A stretch of 64,000 nucleotides of DNA from Pollenia angustigena (Eukaryota; Arthropoda; Insecta; Diptera; Polleniidae), in the NCBI GenBank assembly GCA_930367215.1, contig OV884059.1, positions 6,906,945 through 6,970,944 on the forward strand. Direction: 5' to 3'. Below are positions 34,607 to 46,381 of the stretch, piece after piece. The translations under genes were made by a program, and so were the position numbers. Under the pieces are notes generated by a model. The model ran no database searches, was not told the origin of the DNA, and saw nothing but the letters and a program-made list of their open reading frames with translations. Each line of letters begins with the position of its first letter. Positions within the stretch are counted from its first letter, which is position 1.

Positions 34607-35354
34607 CACGAAGAGAATTATTTACGAAATATGGCTTGAACCCAAAAAATTTTGCATGATTCTCGCCCAAGCCAAAAATAACTTATTCTTAATGTATGTG
34701 TGGCTTGGTTCAAGCAAAATTTTTCATTATTTAAGAAAATTTTGATAAATACAGTGCTGTCTGGGTAGAGTGAACTAATTTTTGCAGAGCGATTTCACTA
34801 TACCCAGGTTGTTCACTAAATCAAGGTTGAATTTTTTTTCATTTAAAAAAATAATTAATTTATTTTAAATGCATTTATAGGTTATAAATTTTATTTATTT
34901 TCATGTAATTCTGAAGTTTAAATTTATGACCATTTATTCAGAAATTAACTTTGAGACACGACCTTAATGGAACATGCGCGCAGACTGAAATAAACAAACA
35001 CTTCATAGAATGCGCATTTGTGAGAGTAACTTGTCAACTAATTCTAAAAGAATCGTTACTTTTCCGTTATTTTTATACTCTTTATCATTGTTTTCCTCCT
35101 TCGCCAAACCTAAAAACTAACTTTAAAGTATGTTCACTCTATAGAGGTTCATGAGTGTTCACTCTACAGAGTAGTCAATGTAAACATTGTGGTGTTCACT
35201 CTAACGAGGTATTCATAGCATCGGGGGTTCACTCTACCCAGACAGCACTGTACAAACAAAAAAAAGTTAAAATCAAGAAATTATTTTTAGATTTTGGATT
35301 TTCTTGTTTTAAGTAACGAAATTGATTACTTAAGAAAATAAACTTCTTTCCATG
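34607..35354. mobile_element. Inverted copy of the CAYGGARAGAA MITE, split by a later element
   Basis: TA|CACGAAGAGAATTATTTACG ... AAACTTCTTTCCATG|TA (TA 34605-34606 and 35355-35356). Removing the 499-bp insertion leaves about 247 bp, comparable to 28315-28539. Confidence 0.8.
34752..35250. mobile_element. pogo-like MITE, CAGTGCTGTCTGGGTAGAG ends (499 bp)
   Basis: Left CAGTGCTGTCTGGGTAGAGT and right (reverse complement) CAGTGCTGTCTGGGTAGAGT are perfectly inverted; TA at 34750-34751 and 35251-35252. The paralogues at 45311, 49092 and 52872 read GATAAATACAAACAAAAA with a single TA, so they are the empty site. It lies inside the older MITE 34607-35354. Confidence 0.95.
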
Positions 35355-35851
35355 TAGTTTACGAATAAATAGACTTTTTAATTATTCATATAAAAATCGA
35401 TTTTTGGTAAAAATTGGAAGGATCACAGATTTGAATTTTTTTTCTCAAAGACCTTTAATGCTTAAACGTTTTAAAAAAGTTGAAAATTTTATCATGACAC
35501 CAAATAGAAAAAGAAAATTGAAAAATATTTGCAAGAAAACTCAATTTAAAACTTCCTACATAAGATGAATGACTGTGCTAGTTGAAAAATTAGACAAGCC
35601 GGGCACATGGCGTTTAAACATAATTCAGGTACGCTGAATGCAATGTTGCTAGCCGTTTTTTTAGGTTAGCTCTTGTTTTTGAGAAGAAAGGTAAAACTTT
35701 TTTCTAATATGCGCAGTCGTTTATGAAACATACATACTTTTTTTTTCGAAAAAAAATTAATTTTTGTTATCAAAATTTCGAAATTTTTGTCTCTTAAAAA
35801 TTCATAAGAAATTGGCAAATGCAGCTAAGCTTCTAGCCTTAACAATAAAAT

Positions 35852-37095
35852 GAAATATCACCCTAAATTTGGGGTACACAGAAAAAATTATTGCCGAATT
35901 ATTTTCAAACAAACGCTTGTTTGAAAATTTATTTGATTTCTACAAATATTTTTACTGATTCAATCAATATTTTTGTTTGATTTTTATTTAACCAACAAAA
36001 ATGTGGACAACTATTCAAAAATTTAATAAACGCGCTATTGGTTTGAAGTTTTCATTATTTTTGTATGAAATATTTAACGCTCTTTAATGTTGTCGTCTTT
36101 TTGCATCTTTTCATTGATTGTAAGCAACACTTCTTTATGATAAATATAAGAACTACAACAAAAAACACATGCATTCTATTTTTGGACGCTTTAAAAAAGT
36201 ACAGCAATAAGAAAAATGATAAAATAGCGTGACGAGGTTTCTAGTAAAAAAAAAAACAAACAAAAGCAATAGCAGGTAAAAAAAAAACGTTTCATTTTTT
36301 TTAAACAACAGAAAAAACACATTATAAGAAACAAAATAAATTTTTGGTTGGTTTCACAGTTGGTAAAAAAAAAAAAACAAAATCCCGTATTCAATTTTTT
36401 CAAACAGTTTGTTTAAATACATCAAATACAAAAATAGAATGATGGCGGAAAACATATCGAGTCGGTCTGCCGCCGTTTTTGGTTACATTTCTTCTTCATT
36501 AGCAAAGGAAAGGATAAAGCAACAGTGAGTGATAAAGAAAAACACTGTGAGTATAAATATGACTTCGTTCAAAAATTATTCCAACAAAAAAATGTGTCTC
36601 AAAGCCAGCCGGGCCGCTCTGCCAACAGTGCTTGCTTGTGTGCGCGTCATTGCTTGTGCCAAAACTTTTTTGTTTGATTCAGCAAAAATATTTGTTTGAA
36701 ATTTATATGAATTTCAGTAAACTTTTTGTTTGATTCTGTAAAATTATTTGTTTGAAAAAATCGGCGTTTTTTTTTTCAATAAACAAAATGCAAATAAATT
36801 GTTTGAAAATGCGAATTTGTTTGTAGGACCGATTTTAGACAAAAAATTGTTTGTTTCTACAAATTTTTTGTTTGAATTGGAAAAATAATTTTTTCTGTGT
36901 AATTCTTCATTACGAAAAATCACCTTACTGAGTTTTAACCACCAAAAAGTATAAATTAAAAAAAAAGAAGAAATTTATATTAAAAATTCGGGGTTCTTAT
37001 GCCCGAAACTTAAAATCTTAAACTAAAATACCCAGTTCAAAAATTCTGAAGTTCAAAATCCTGAATTTTAATTTGAACCGGGCGTAAGGATTTAT
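35852..37095 (-). mobile_element. Foldback-family fragment interrupted by a MITE
   Basis: ATGAAATATCACCCTAAATT-TGGGG ... AATTCTTCATTACGAAAAAT matches the reverse complement of 820-900 in this window; the downstream TTCTTATGCCCGAAACTTAA matches the 740-770 zone. It is split by the element at 35877-36899. Unsplit paralogues: about 45900-46140, 49680-49920 and 53460-53700. Confidence 0.75.
35877..36899. mobile_element. CACAGAAAAAATTATT-ended MITE (1,023 bp), empty site known
   Basis: TA at 35875-35876 and 36900-36901; both ends read CACAGAAAAAATTATT inward. Paralogues read TTTGGGGTAATTCTTCATT with one TA (45922, 49702, 53482). The interior is rich in TTTGTTTGAAAAT words in both orientations and has no credible ORF. 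The tip resembles the 19241 and 14613 MITEs. Confidence 0.95.
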
Positions 37096-37140
37096 TTTCA
37101 ATATTATTCTGACAGTTCGAATTTCTGAGCGTCTACTGTA

Positions 37141-38027
37141 TGGGTAAATCCAAAGTGTTGAACGTGACAGTCGTACGCATCAAAAATGCAAAAAAATATT
37201 AAACAACAAATATTTTTACGTTCTCTTAACCCTTAAATTATAGCACTAAGAAAGCACTGTTATCTATGCTAAAGCTTATGGAGGGCGCGATTTCAGGTCA
37301 AAGATAATGGCCAAAGAAGTAGTGGCTCGAACGTGAAAAAATAGAAGTAGTTTTTGTGGCCATGTATAAAAAGGCGTAATTCAGCGAAACCTGGCACAAT
37401 TTTTTGGTCCAACTTCTTTCAGAATTTTACGTAGCAATGTTACTTTAAAATGTCTTTGGTTTGTTTCCAAAATCTTCTGTATTTTTTTTTTTAAGCCAAA
37501 ATCTGGGTCGATACGTGACATTTCGAACGTGAAATTTTTTCCATAATCATTTAACTGAATAATGATTAACACAAAATAAAAACTTATCGTTAATCCGAAT
37601 AACATATTTCTCTTTGAACTATTCTTTAGCTTTTTTGGAATAATTTTTATCAAAGTCTGGGAACACACTATGAAAGTTTTCTTTCAGAAAGTCTGAGTTT
37701 ATTGGTGAGAGGGGAAGAGAACATGCTTTTCTTTTCTCCTCTCTCACCTATAAACTCAGACTTTCTGAAAGAAAACTTTCATAGTGTGTTCCCAGACAAA
37801 TATCACCTCTTTTTAGGAAGATAATATTAAAGAAAACATTCTCACAAATAAGAAATTACGTTTGCACAACTTTGCAATTTGATTGTTCATTTAAGTGAAC
37901 AAATTTATGGGTAAATTTATAAAACTAGTAAAATCTAAATATGTCTCTATAAGAATATCGTAAAATAATCCGATTTTAATAACTTTTTAGTTTTCGGTTA
38001 CGGTGGACCTTTTGACGGAAATGGCCA
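37141..38027 (+). mobile_element. TGGG-ended MITE, copy 2, with nested hairpin
   Basis: TA|TGGGTAAATCCAAAGTG ... GACGGAAATGGCCA|TA. Same family as 14870-15641 but opposite orientation; longer because a 143-bp hairpin element (37655-37797) lies inside. Confidence 0.85.
37655..37797. mobile_element. Near-perfect hairpin element (143 bp), TSD AAA
   Basis: GTCTGGGAACACACTATGAA starts an arm whose first 48 bases pair without mismatch to the right end, followed by one mismatch and nine more pairs. The empty site is seen in two relatives (TTTTTATCAAATATCACC near 55165 and its complement near 15110); here it reads ATCAAA-[element]-AAATATC, giving a 3-bp AAA duplication. A transcript of either strand would fold into a ~57-bp stem. 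Copy at 54253-54395 with one broken pair near the tip. Confidence 0.9.
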
Positions 38028-38380
38028 TATACATATATATTTGTTATTTTTATATATCGGGCTTGATCATAAAGAGGGAATTAACACAAAATTTTTATTT
38101 ATTCACTTTTAAGAAAAAATAGCCGACATGTAATATTCATATCCACCTGACGTAAAAATATCTTGCTATTTTGTCTACTTTTTTATGGTAATGAAACAGT
38201 TGGCTTAAGAATTATTTTTCATATGCCTTTAAAGTTAAATTAAAAGTTGTTTTGCTTTTACTAAAAATGTTTAAATTTTGATTAAGTGCTTTATACATAT
38301 AGTCTTTTTTCGTATTGAATAACTTAAATTAAGTTTTTTGAGCACTACCGTCGTAAGCTAATAATTGTTTTAATTCTTTG

Positions 38381-39669
38381 TTATACCCTCCACCACAATT
38401 AGTTGTGAAGAGGGTATATTAAGTTTGTCATTCCGTGTGAAACTTTTTTATTATTCATCTCAGACCCTATAAAGTATATATATTCTGGGTCCTTGAGTAA
38501 TTTTAAGTCGATTTAGCCATGTCCGTCTGTCTGTCCGACTGTCCGTCTGTTGAAAACACGCTCACTTTCGAAAAACTCAAAAGAAATAAACAAACTTGGT
38601 TTCAAATTGCTTGTAGTTATCCTAAGCAGTTTGGGATTGAAATCCAGCAAAATCGGTTCAATAGGATCTGAGCTATGAATCAAAAGGTGGAACCACCACC
38701 TAAAAAAAATTGATAATTTTGTTACAAAAACTAACATAAATGGTGGAAAAATGCACAGAATGATATAAGATTTCGCAACAGCTCGTTGTATTTAACTAGA
38801 AATCACGCTGTAAAATTTCTTGAAGATCCGTCCATGATTTACCCTAGGCCCCATATAAACCTTACTCCCGGAAAACAGCTTAGTAAACCTAAATACGTAA
38901 AAAATAATGCTATCATAACAAAATTTGGAACATACAAGTTTTACAGGACTAGAAATAAAACTGTGAAATTTCGTGAAGATCAGTTCATAATTTACCCTAG
39001 GCCCCATATAAACCTTACTCCCGGAAAACAGCTTAGTACGCCTAAAAACGTAAAAAATAACGCTATCATAACAAAATTTGATACATCACAGTTTTATAGA
39101 ACTAGAAATGACACTGTGAAATTTGGTGAAGATCGGTGCATAACTTACCATAGGCCTCATATAAAGCCCACTCTGGTAAAATAATTAAATACGCTGTAAA
39201 CTATCTTCCAGTTTAGCTTCATATGGCCAGAAAAAATGTTATGCAATTTTGTGATATACGGTCCATAATTTTCCTTAGATTCCATTTTAGCAGCCTTCTG
39301 AAATTTACTGCAAACGCTTAAACTAATTGCACCGCTATATTGAAATTTATGTTTTTTAATACCAGAAATCGTTCTGCAGAATTTGGGATGATTGGTTCAT
39401 AGCTTACCATGGCTTTTATATAATTTGTTCTCTTGAAAATCATTTAAGTTCATCTTAAACCGATATTCTACTCAAACTTTTTAAAATTGATTCTGATTGT
39501 CGATCAATAATTTTATATAGGTCTAAACCGCAACAAATTTTAATGCAGATGTCCGTTTTTACAAAGATTATAATAATAAATAGACATCATAAAGATATTA
39601 CTCCTAAAATATTCGAAGTGTCGGTGGAGGGTATCAAAGATTCGGCATAGCCGAATATAGCACTCTAAC
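38381..39669 (+). mobile_element. DINE-1/mini-me type Helentron-like element, copy 1
   Basis: 5' part TTATACCCTCCACCACAATT, then AGGGTATATTAAG, CCTATAAAGTATATATATTC and the GTCY block CATGTCCGTCTGTCTGTCC. 3' part GTCGGTGGAGGGTATC forms a subterminal inverted repeat with the 5' ATACCCTCCACCAC. A hairpin ATTCGGC-ATA-GCCGAAT lies 12 nt before CTAA. This layout is the described one for dipteran DINE-1/mini-me elements. A 153-bp minisatellite is inside. No Rep/helicase frame, so non-autonomous. Boundaries are approximate. Confidence 0.8.
38800..39180 (+). repeat. 153-bp tandem repeat inside the Helentron-like element (3 units)
   Basis: GAAGATC anchors at 38822, 38975 and 39128 give an exact 153-bp period. 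153 is divisible by 3, which keeps frames such as 38786-39184 open without implying coding function. The second element copy has five units. Confidence 0.9.
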
Positions 39670-39779
39670 TTGTTTTTTTTTTTTTAATGAATAGAAATAA
39701 ATTTTTCTGTTTGTTTATAAAAAAGTTGGTCTTGTTTTTTTTTCAAAAGACCTTTTTCGACGCCTTTATTGGTAAATAC

Positions 39780-41441
39780 TGCTAAAAAAACCCTGATCTT
39801 TTTTATTTTAATTAGTTTTTTTTGACGCCTTTTTTTTTCAAAATCCCCTTTTTATGTCCCTTTTAGAAAACTTCCAACGGCAACGCTGGCTAAAATTTGT
39901 TTATACCAAGGCGAATTTTACATTACAAGTGATCTTAAAAGCCCTGCTGATAATTTTTTTTTGGGTTTATAACTGTTGCGTGTCAAATTTAGTTTATAAT
40001 TTTTGTTTCTGTTTTGTTTCGGTTTTGCTATTTTACAATGATTTTATAAAAACAAATTGCCTGGGGTTTTTTTAATGAGTTGTACTTGGTGTAGTACCGA
40101 CAGAGCTGCCGTTTTAGGTTATTTCTAAACAAAGTTGGTTTTTCTTTTTGATTACTTTTTCCCCCCTAAAATAAATAATAATTGTTCTTGTTAAAATATT
40201 ACATCACGTTTTTTTAAATTTTAACATTTTATTTACCTGTTTTCATTAAGTTTGTTGCATATAACAAGTTATATCCACTCCGAAGATCGCCAAATTTAAT
40301 TGCTTTAAGATTTTTTTTTAAAGAAAATCGCCAAATATGATTTTGATATTAGGAACGGCCAAGTTCTGGAACTCAAACTCAATTGAAGTTGAAATCGTTA
40401 GAGATTTTCGATTTATTATTTTTAATGAATGTAGTTTTTTCTGATATTAAGAGTAGTACACATTAATGGTACCTAAAGTATAAAATGAATAAAAGCGATA
40501 ATTTTGAAGAACTTTCAAAATAAGATCTTTTTAAGCTTTGTTCGATTTCAATATCACTCGGAATCGATTTTCTATATATAGATTTTTCTAATTTAATTTA
40601 TAGGAATCTAAGAAAATTGCTGTGAGTTTAAACAATTGTAAATAATACTTTTTACAATTTGTACGTTTGTGTATTTATTAATGTTTTTTAGATAATTTAT
40701 TTATCAAAGTAATTTTTGGGAATACAAAATTCTCAATAACAAGATTTTGTTTGTCGTGCTTTATTCCCAATTTTAATTCTTTATAAAAACACTGAAATTT
40801 ATTGTTGATGGGATAAGATAAGCTATATTAATTTAATAATAATAACAGTTACAAATTTAAAATAAAATTTACAAGCAAGAAAAAAATTATACCCATTTTT
40901 ATAAAATTTTCGATTTATGTTAATAAGAAAAACATTTACAATTTCAAAAAAAAAAAAAAAAAAATCGCCATGTAGTCAAATGTAAATTTCCATCGTCAAT
41001 AGGATTACAAAACTCCATGCTTGACCAAAAAAATGCAACATTTGACAACCCTCAGACTGTCAGTTAAAAAGCGTAAAACAATTTAATTTTTCCCTTTTTT
41101 GGTTTGTATGACTGCAAAGTACAAATTTCGTTTATTTTATTACAAAAAAAATTTCAATATATAAACTTTTTATAAACTGAATTTTGTATGGAAATTTACT
41201 CTTATAAGACAAAAATATTTTTTGTGAATAGTCTTGTTATTATTTCCAATATGTATTTCTTGTTTTGTATTCTTGATTTTTAATTATTATTAAACTACTT
41301 ATAATTATTTTACAATGCAACTTAAAATAAATTTAAATGTTTTTTTTTTTTCAATTAACAAAAGGCATTTTAAATTTGGTAATATTTTTTCACATTTGGT
41401 AACTTTTTCAAATATTTTGGTTGTAACTTTGTGGTCGTGGC
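39780..41441 (+). repeat. Composite repeat tract at the end of copy A
   Basis: 39893-40130 resembles the MITE at 60909-61116 (CCAAGGCGAATTTTACATTA ... GTAGTACCGACAGAG) but has lost its right TIR. 40285-41056 includes GATCGCCAAATTT, AAATCGCCATGTAGTC and ends ...CAACATTTGACAACCCTCA, possibly the right end of an element whose other end type (CAGGGCTGTCAGATGTGGCG) is seen at 41442. Matches 57740-59686 in the second copy apart from insertions. Confidence 0.6.
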
Positions 41442-41657
41442 CAGGGCTGTCAGATGTGGCGATTTCTCGCCAAACGTGGCGATTTTCCAACTTGTTTGGC
41501 GACCTAATTTTTGATTTGGCGACATGGCGATTTTTTGGCGATTTAACAAAAAAGTTAGCGATTTTGTTGGCTATTTTTGATGAGCTATGCATTTGTTTTG
41601 AAAATCGTTAAATTCAATACTGAGAAATAATATTAATTTTATTATACTTATATTATT
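41442..41657 (+). mobile_element. CAGGGCTGTCAGATG segment with repeated GGCGATTT words
   Basis: CAGGGCTGTCAGATGTGGCG leads to five GGCGATTT/GGCGACCT words within 130 bp. A similar start is at 22008. It stands only in copy A, between the duplicated block and the start of the second block, so it is either a private insertion or a remnant of the duplication junction. Overlapping frames on both strands (41305-41611) are not convincing. Confidence 0.45.
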
Positions 41658-41983
41658 TTGGTCCACTTCGTTCTAAACAAACTAAAACAAAAGAATGAAG
41701 TTACTCAAAGGAATTGTAATAAATGTAAAAACTAAAAGCATCTTAAAGATTGCAATATGCTCATCCCTAAAATAGTCTTTAAAATATAATGAAATAAGAT
41801 ATAAAAATGAGAATAAGTAGAGTATTAAATAAGTAGAGTTTGAAACCGACGATGCCGGATGGAAAATCAAAAGTTGTAAAAACAACAGTGAATATAACGA
41901 CAAGCAAACGTACAATAATGAATTCGCCGTGATGACGAGCATTTTGTCCGTCTACAGACAGATCGCTTTAATAAAGCTCAAAT

Positions 41984-42347
41984 CATACGTGACATAACCA
42001 TAATGCCACAGCTATACGCCGAATTTAGAAACCAAAATTGAATTGGTTTGCATAGGTCCAATTAGACGTGTCATAACCATAATGCAACAGCCGTAACGAT
42101 AAATTTAGAAACCAAAATTGATTTGGTTTACCTAGTTCCAATTAGACGTGACATAACCATAATGCCACAGCCGAAACGGCGAATTTAAGGTCGAATTTAA
42201 CGTGACATAACCATAGCAAAACTGTATTACCATAGTCACTGTATTGCCAAAACTACATAAACATACCATACAAACCAATTCAAGTTTGGTTTCTAAATTC
42301 GCCGTTACGGCTTTGGCATTATGGTTATGTCACGTCTAATTGGACCT
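41984..42347. mobile_element. Second copy of the foldback-type MITE (see 31421)
   Basis: Same TAAAGCTCAAAT flanks (41972-41983, 42348-42359) and same interior. The shared flanks show it was present before the 10.6-kb duplication. Confidence 0.8.
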
Positions 42348-42431
42348 TAAAGCTCAAATACTTAACTATAACATTCATGAGCTAACATAAGACACTGTCA
42401 GAAAAAAAATGTCAAATTCGAAATTTAAATA

Positions 42432-43426
42432 CAGTGGTATCTCGGTTTAACGAACTATATATTGTCAGGCCCTTTCGTTATATCGGAAAATTCGTTAAAT
42501 CCCGAAGTTTTTTTTAATACATTTTTATTAATAAAACAACAATATTTTAATAAAACAAAGTAAATTCGTTTATTTCCATACATAACACAAACAAAAAATA
42601 AATACTTCATATCATTTTCAATTAAATGAGTACATATGTAGGTATAAACGGCTGCACTAACTCTTTGTTAGAAAAGAGTTTCTCCCCACTTTGCTTCATT
42701 AAACGAATTCCATAGCGTTTTTTGAATCTACAGAACCAGCCATGGCTGGCTAAAATTTTTCAACATACATTTTTTTGTGTAGATCTAGAGGGCTTTTGCT
42801 TTTAATATAGGACCAATAATAGGAATATTCCGAATTTAGTCTTTTCCATTTCGCTCAAAAGTTTCCGTTTTGATTTTTTAATTTTGCATAATGATGACTT
42901 TAGCAGCTGATATTTATTAGATAAAGGACTTAGTCGCAGGCCCTTTTCATAGTCGTTAAAAATGTTTAATTTTTCTTATAGAATTTAACGTTTTCTTTTG
43001 GGCATTTTGATGTCAACTTTACAAAAACTTCACAAAATTGAAGTAAAATTTGATACAGAAAACAAACATTTGTTTTGTAAGCAAAAGTAAAAAATTACTT
43101 TGTAACGTACAAATTTTTATTTTGGAGGACAAGTATTTTCTTTGCTTTCTGTGTAAGAAAATAAAATACTTCTCTTAACTCGTTGTTTTCAGTTAAATCG
43201 CTTTAAAAATATGGTAAAAATGTATACAAAAGCAAAAGAGAATGGATGCAAATATGTTCGCATTCAATCTATTTTGCTTTTACAAATTTTTTTGTAAAAA
43301 TTCGTTAAATAGAGTACAAAAATTTGCTGTTTGTTCGTAATATAAGGTACTCAATGGAAAAAATATGACCGTACGTTAAATCGCGAATTCGTTAAACTGA
43401 GTAAACGTTAAACCGGGATACCACTG
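42432..43426. mobile_element. Second copy of the 995-bp pogo-like MITE
   Basis: TA at 42430-42431 and 43427-43428; same length as 31870-32864, duplicated together with its surroundings. Confidence 0.9.
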
Positions 43427-46381
43427 TACATATGCATGTATGTATGTAATATAAGAATAATTAAAATTAAAAACTCTGCAAGTCAGTTTTGCACTTAATA
43501 AAATTGCAACACCAAATAAATTGCCCATGTGGCAACGCTAAATTGACGTAAAAGGTTAATACTCTACTTATTCTCATTTTTATATCTTATTTCATTATAT
43601 TTTAAAGCCTATTTTAGGGATCAGCTTATTGCAATCTAAGATGCTTTTAGTTTTCACATTTATTACAATACCTTTGAGTAACTTCATTCTTTTGTTTTAG
43701 TTTAGTTTTATTTAAGCAATTGAATGAAGTGGACCAAACTTGTTGGAAAAATGGCGGGAGTGCGTGAAAGTAATATGTTAAGTGCAATAATTTTGATAAA
43801 AATAGTGTTTATTTAATTCAATTAAGTGTCTTGATTTGTATATAAATAAAGGTTTAAAAATTTGTGAAAAAAATAAAATCAAATTGATTGTCATAACAAC
43901 AACAATTTTAGAAATGCTGCAAAGGTGAGTTAACGTTTTTCGTTTCTCTATTCTGTTGTTAAAAAATGTTTGTATTTGATACCGTTCGAAAGATATAGAC
44001 TAAGAAAAACATTTACATACATTCATACTTTAATTTTGTACTTTATAAAATATGTATTAGAAAATAAACCAAACCCAGCGGTAACTAGAATAAGTAAAGA
44101 GGCCTAATAGAAGGCCTTATTTAGCAGTCACAAGCAGTCAGAAGCCCTTCCCGCCGCATTCCATACTTATTTATTTTTTACACAGGTTGTCATTGGGCGC
44201 AAGGCCTTCCACACACCCTTTAAAAACTTCCCAAAGAAGGGTGTAAGGAAGGTCACTAAAAATAAAAAGTAAATAAAACTGAACACCTTCCTTTCTCCCT
44301 TCTCAAAGATTGGAGTAGCGAATGTGTACTGAATATTTCAGAAGGTCTTTTAAAAAGAAGTTTATACCTTCTAGAAGGCATACTTCTGAAGGCAGGATAT
44401 CATGCGAAGCGAATCTTTTAGAAAGGAGTATAAAGGCCTTCAAAAAGGCCTGCCACTTGCGGTCCTTTCAATATTTACCGCTGGGAATACATATTTACAT
44501 ATACGATATGTATGTATGTATGTTTGTATGTATATACTTAGGTTTGCTTTTTAAGCTACAGTAGAAGTTTTTTTTTACACTGATTCTTCTTTTCGACCAA
44601 GGCGAATTCATATAAGGTGAATTCATCGGCGAATTCATTGAAAAACACCCAATTCGCCTGGTACAGCTTAACCAATCCGTCAAACACATCTAACTAACAA
44701 CACAAAGGAACTTGTTGTTTGCTAAATTTTATTGCATTATTTTTACTTTTCACTTGCACAATCTTTTAATTTTAAAAATTTTAATAAAAGCCAACATGAA
44801 AACATAAACAGTTTTCGACACTTGAAGTTTGAATAGCCAATTTGCCTGTGCACATCTAATGATGACGTAGGTTAACGTGGACACCATGTATTCAAATCGC
44901 CTTGGTGTAGACTTCTAAAATTATCGACTCATAATATTATGAAGTCAGTGCCAAGACGAAATCACACGAATAAATTGACTTTTTTTATTTCTCATATAAA
45001 AAATAAAACTTTGGTAGTAAATTTACGTGATCACAGATTTTATTTTTTTTTTGCTTTAGGATCTCTTGTTTACGAATAAATCTACCTTTTTAATTTTTCA
45101 TATAAAAAATCGATTTATAGTTTATTATTTGAGGGATCACAGATGTCCATTCTTTTTGCTCTAGGGCCTCTACACGAAGAGAATTATTTACGAAATATGG
45201 CTTGAACCCAAAAAATTTTGCATGATTCTCGCCCAAGCCAAAAATAACTTATTCTTAATGTATGTGTGGCTTGGTTCAAGCAAAATTTTTCATTATTTAA
45301 GAAAATTTTGATAAATACAAACAAAAAAAAGTTAAAATCAAGAAATTATTTTTAGATTTTGGATTTTCTTGTTTTAAGTAACGAAATTGATTACTTAAGA
45401 AAATAAACTTCTTTCCATGTAGTTTACGAATAAATAGACTTTTTAATTATTCATATAAAAATCGATTTTTGGTCAAAATTGGATTTGAATGTTTTTTTCT
45501 CAAAGACCTTTAATGCTTAAACGTTTTAAAAAAGCTGAAAATTTTATCATGACACCAAATAGAAAAAGAAAATTGAAAAATATTTGCAAGAAAACTCAAT
45601 TTAAAACTTCCTACATAAGATGAATGACTGTGCTAGTTGAAAAATTAGACAAGCCGGGCACATGGCATTTAAACATAATTCAGGTACGCTGAATGCAATG
45701 GTGCTAGCCGTTTTTTTAGGTTAGCTCTTGTTTTTGAGAAGAAAGGTAAAACTTTTTCTAATATGCGCAGTCGTTTGAGAAACATACATAATTTTTTTTT
45801 CGAAAAAAAATTAATTTTTGTTATCAAAATTTCGAAATTTTTGTCTCTTAAAAATTCATAAGAAATTGGAAAATGCAGCTAAGCTTCTAGCCTTAACAAT
45901 AAAATGAAATATCACCCTAAATTTGGGGTAATTCTTCATTACGAAAAATCACCTTACTGAGTTTTAACCACCAAAAAGTATAAATTAAAAAAAAAAAAAC
46001 GAAAAGAAACTTATATTAAAAATTCGGCTGGGTTCTTATGCCCGAAACTTAAAATCTTAAACTAAAATACCCAGTTCAAAAATTCTGAAGTTCAAAATCC
46101 TGAATTTTAATTTGAGTTGGGCGTTAGGATTTATTTTCAATATTATTCTGACAGTTCGAATTTCTGAGCGTCTACTGTATCGGTAAATCCAAAGTGTTAA
46201 ACGTGATAGTCGTACGCATCAAAAATGCAAAAAAATATTAAACAACAAATATTTTTACGTTCTCTTAACCCTTTAATTAAAGCACTAAGAAAGCACTGTT
46301 ATCTATGCTAAAGCTTATGGAGGGCGCGATTTCAGGTCAAAGATAATGGCAAAAGAAGTAGTGTAAAAAAAAAGTAGTATA
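42601..46381 (+). repeat. 3.78-kb tandem unit 1
   Basis: Anchor AATACTTCATATCATTTTC at 42601 recurs at 46382 and 50162 (periods 3781 and 3780). The unit starts inside the 995-bp MITE and ends within the AAGAAGTAGTG context near 46360. It differs from unit 2 at a handful of bases seen by eye (TATTATG against TATTCTG near 44938; GGTCAAAATT against GGTAAAAATT near 45473). Contents: truncated pogo-like MITE, CCCAG MITE, CTGTGATC repeats with MITE, foldback fragment. Confidence 0.97.

Larger units (their letters stand above)
32996..37095 (-). repeat. Large inverted repeat, right arm
   Basis: Complement of 27776-31266, with later insertions at 33514-33925, 34752-35250 and 35877-36899. Spacer between the arms: about 31267-32995, holding the foldback-type MITE at 31421 and the 995-bp MITE at 31870. 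Confidence 0.9.
31081..41441 (+). repeat. ~10.6-kb direct duplication, copy A
   Basis: TTTGGTCCACTTCGTTC opens both copies (31081 and 41658). Copy A then matches 41658-46370 and, further on, 53880-59686 of the second copy. Anchors 33762 and 44322 are 10,560 bp apart. Both copies end their match at GGTTGTAACTTTGTGGTCGT, after which A reads CAGGGCTGTCAG and the other reads AGCTCCGATG. Copy A lacks the 3.78-kb triplication and differs by private insertions. Confidence 0.9.

Noticed and set aside
41305..41611. Overlapping ~95-codon frames on both strands
   Set aside because: They overlap each other and run over a repeat rich in GGCGATTT words; no domain is seen.
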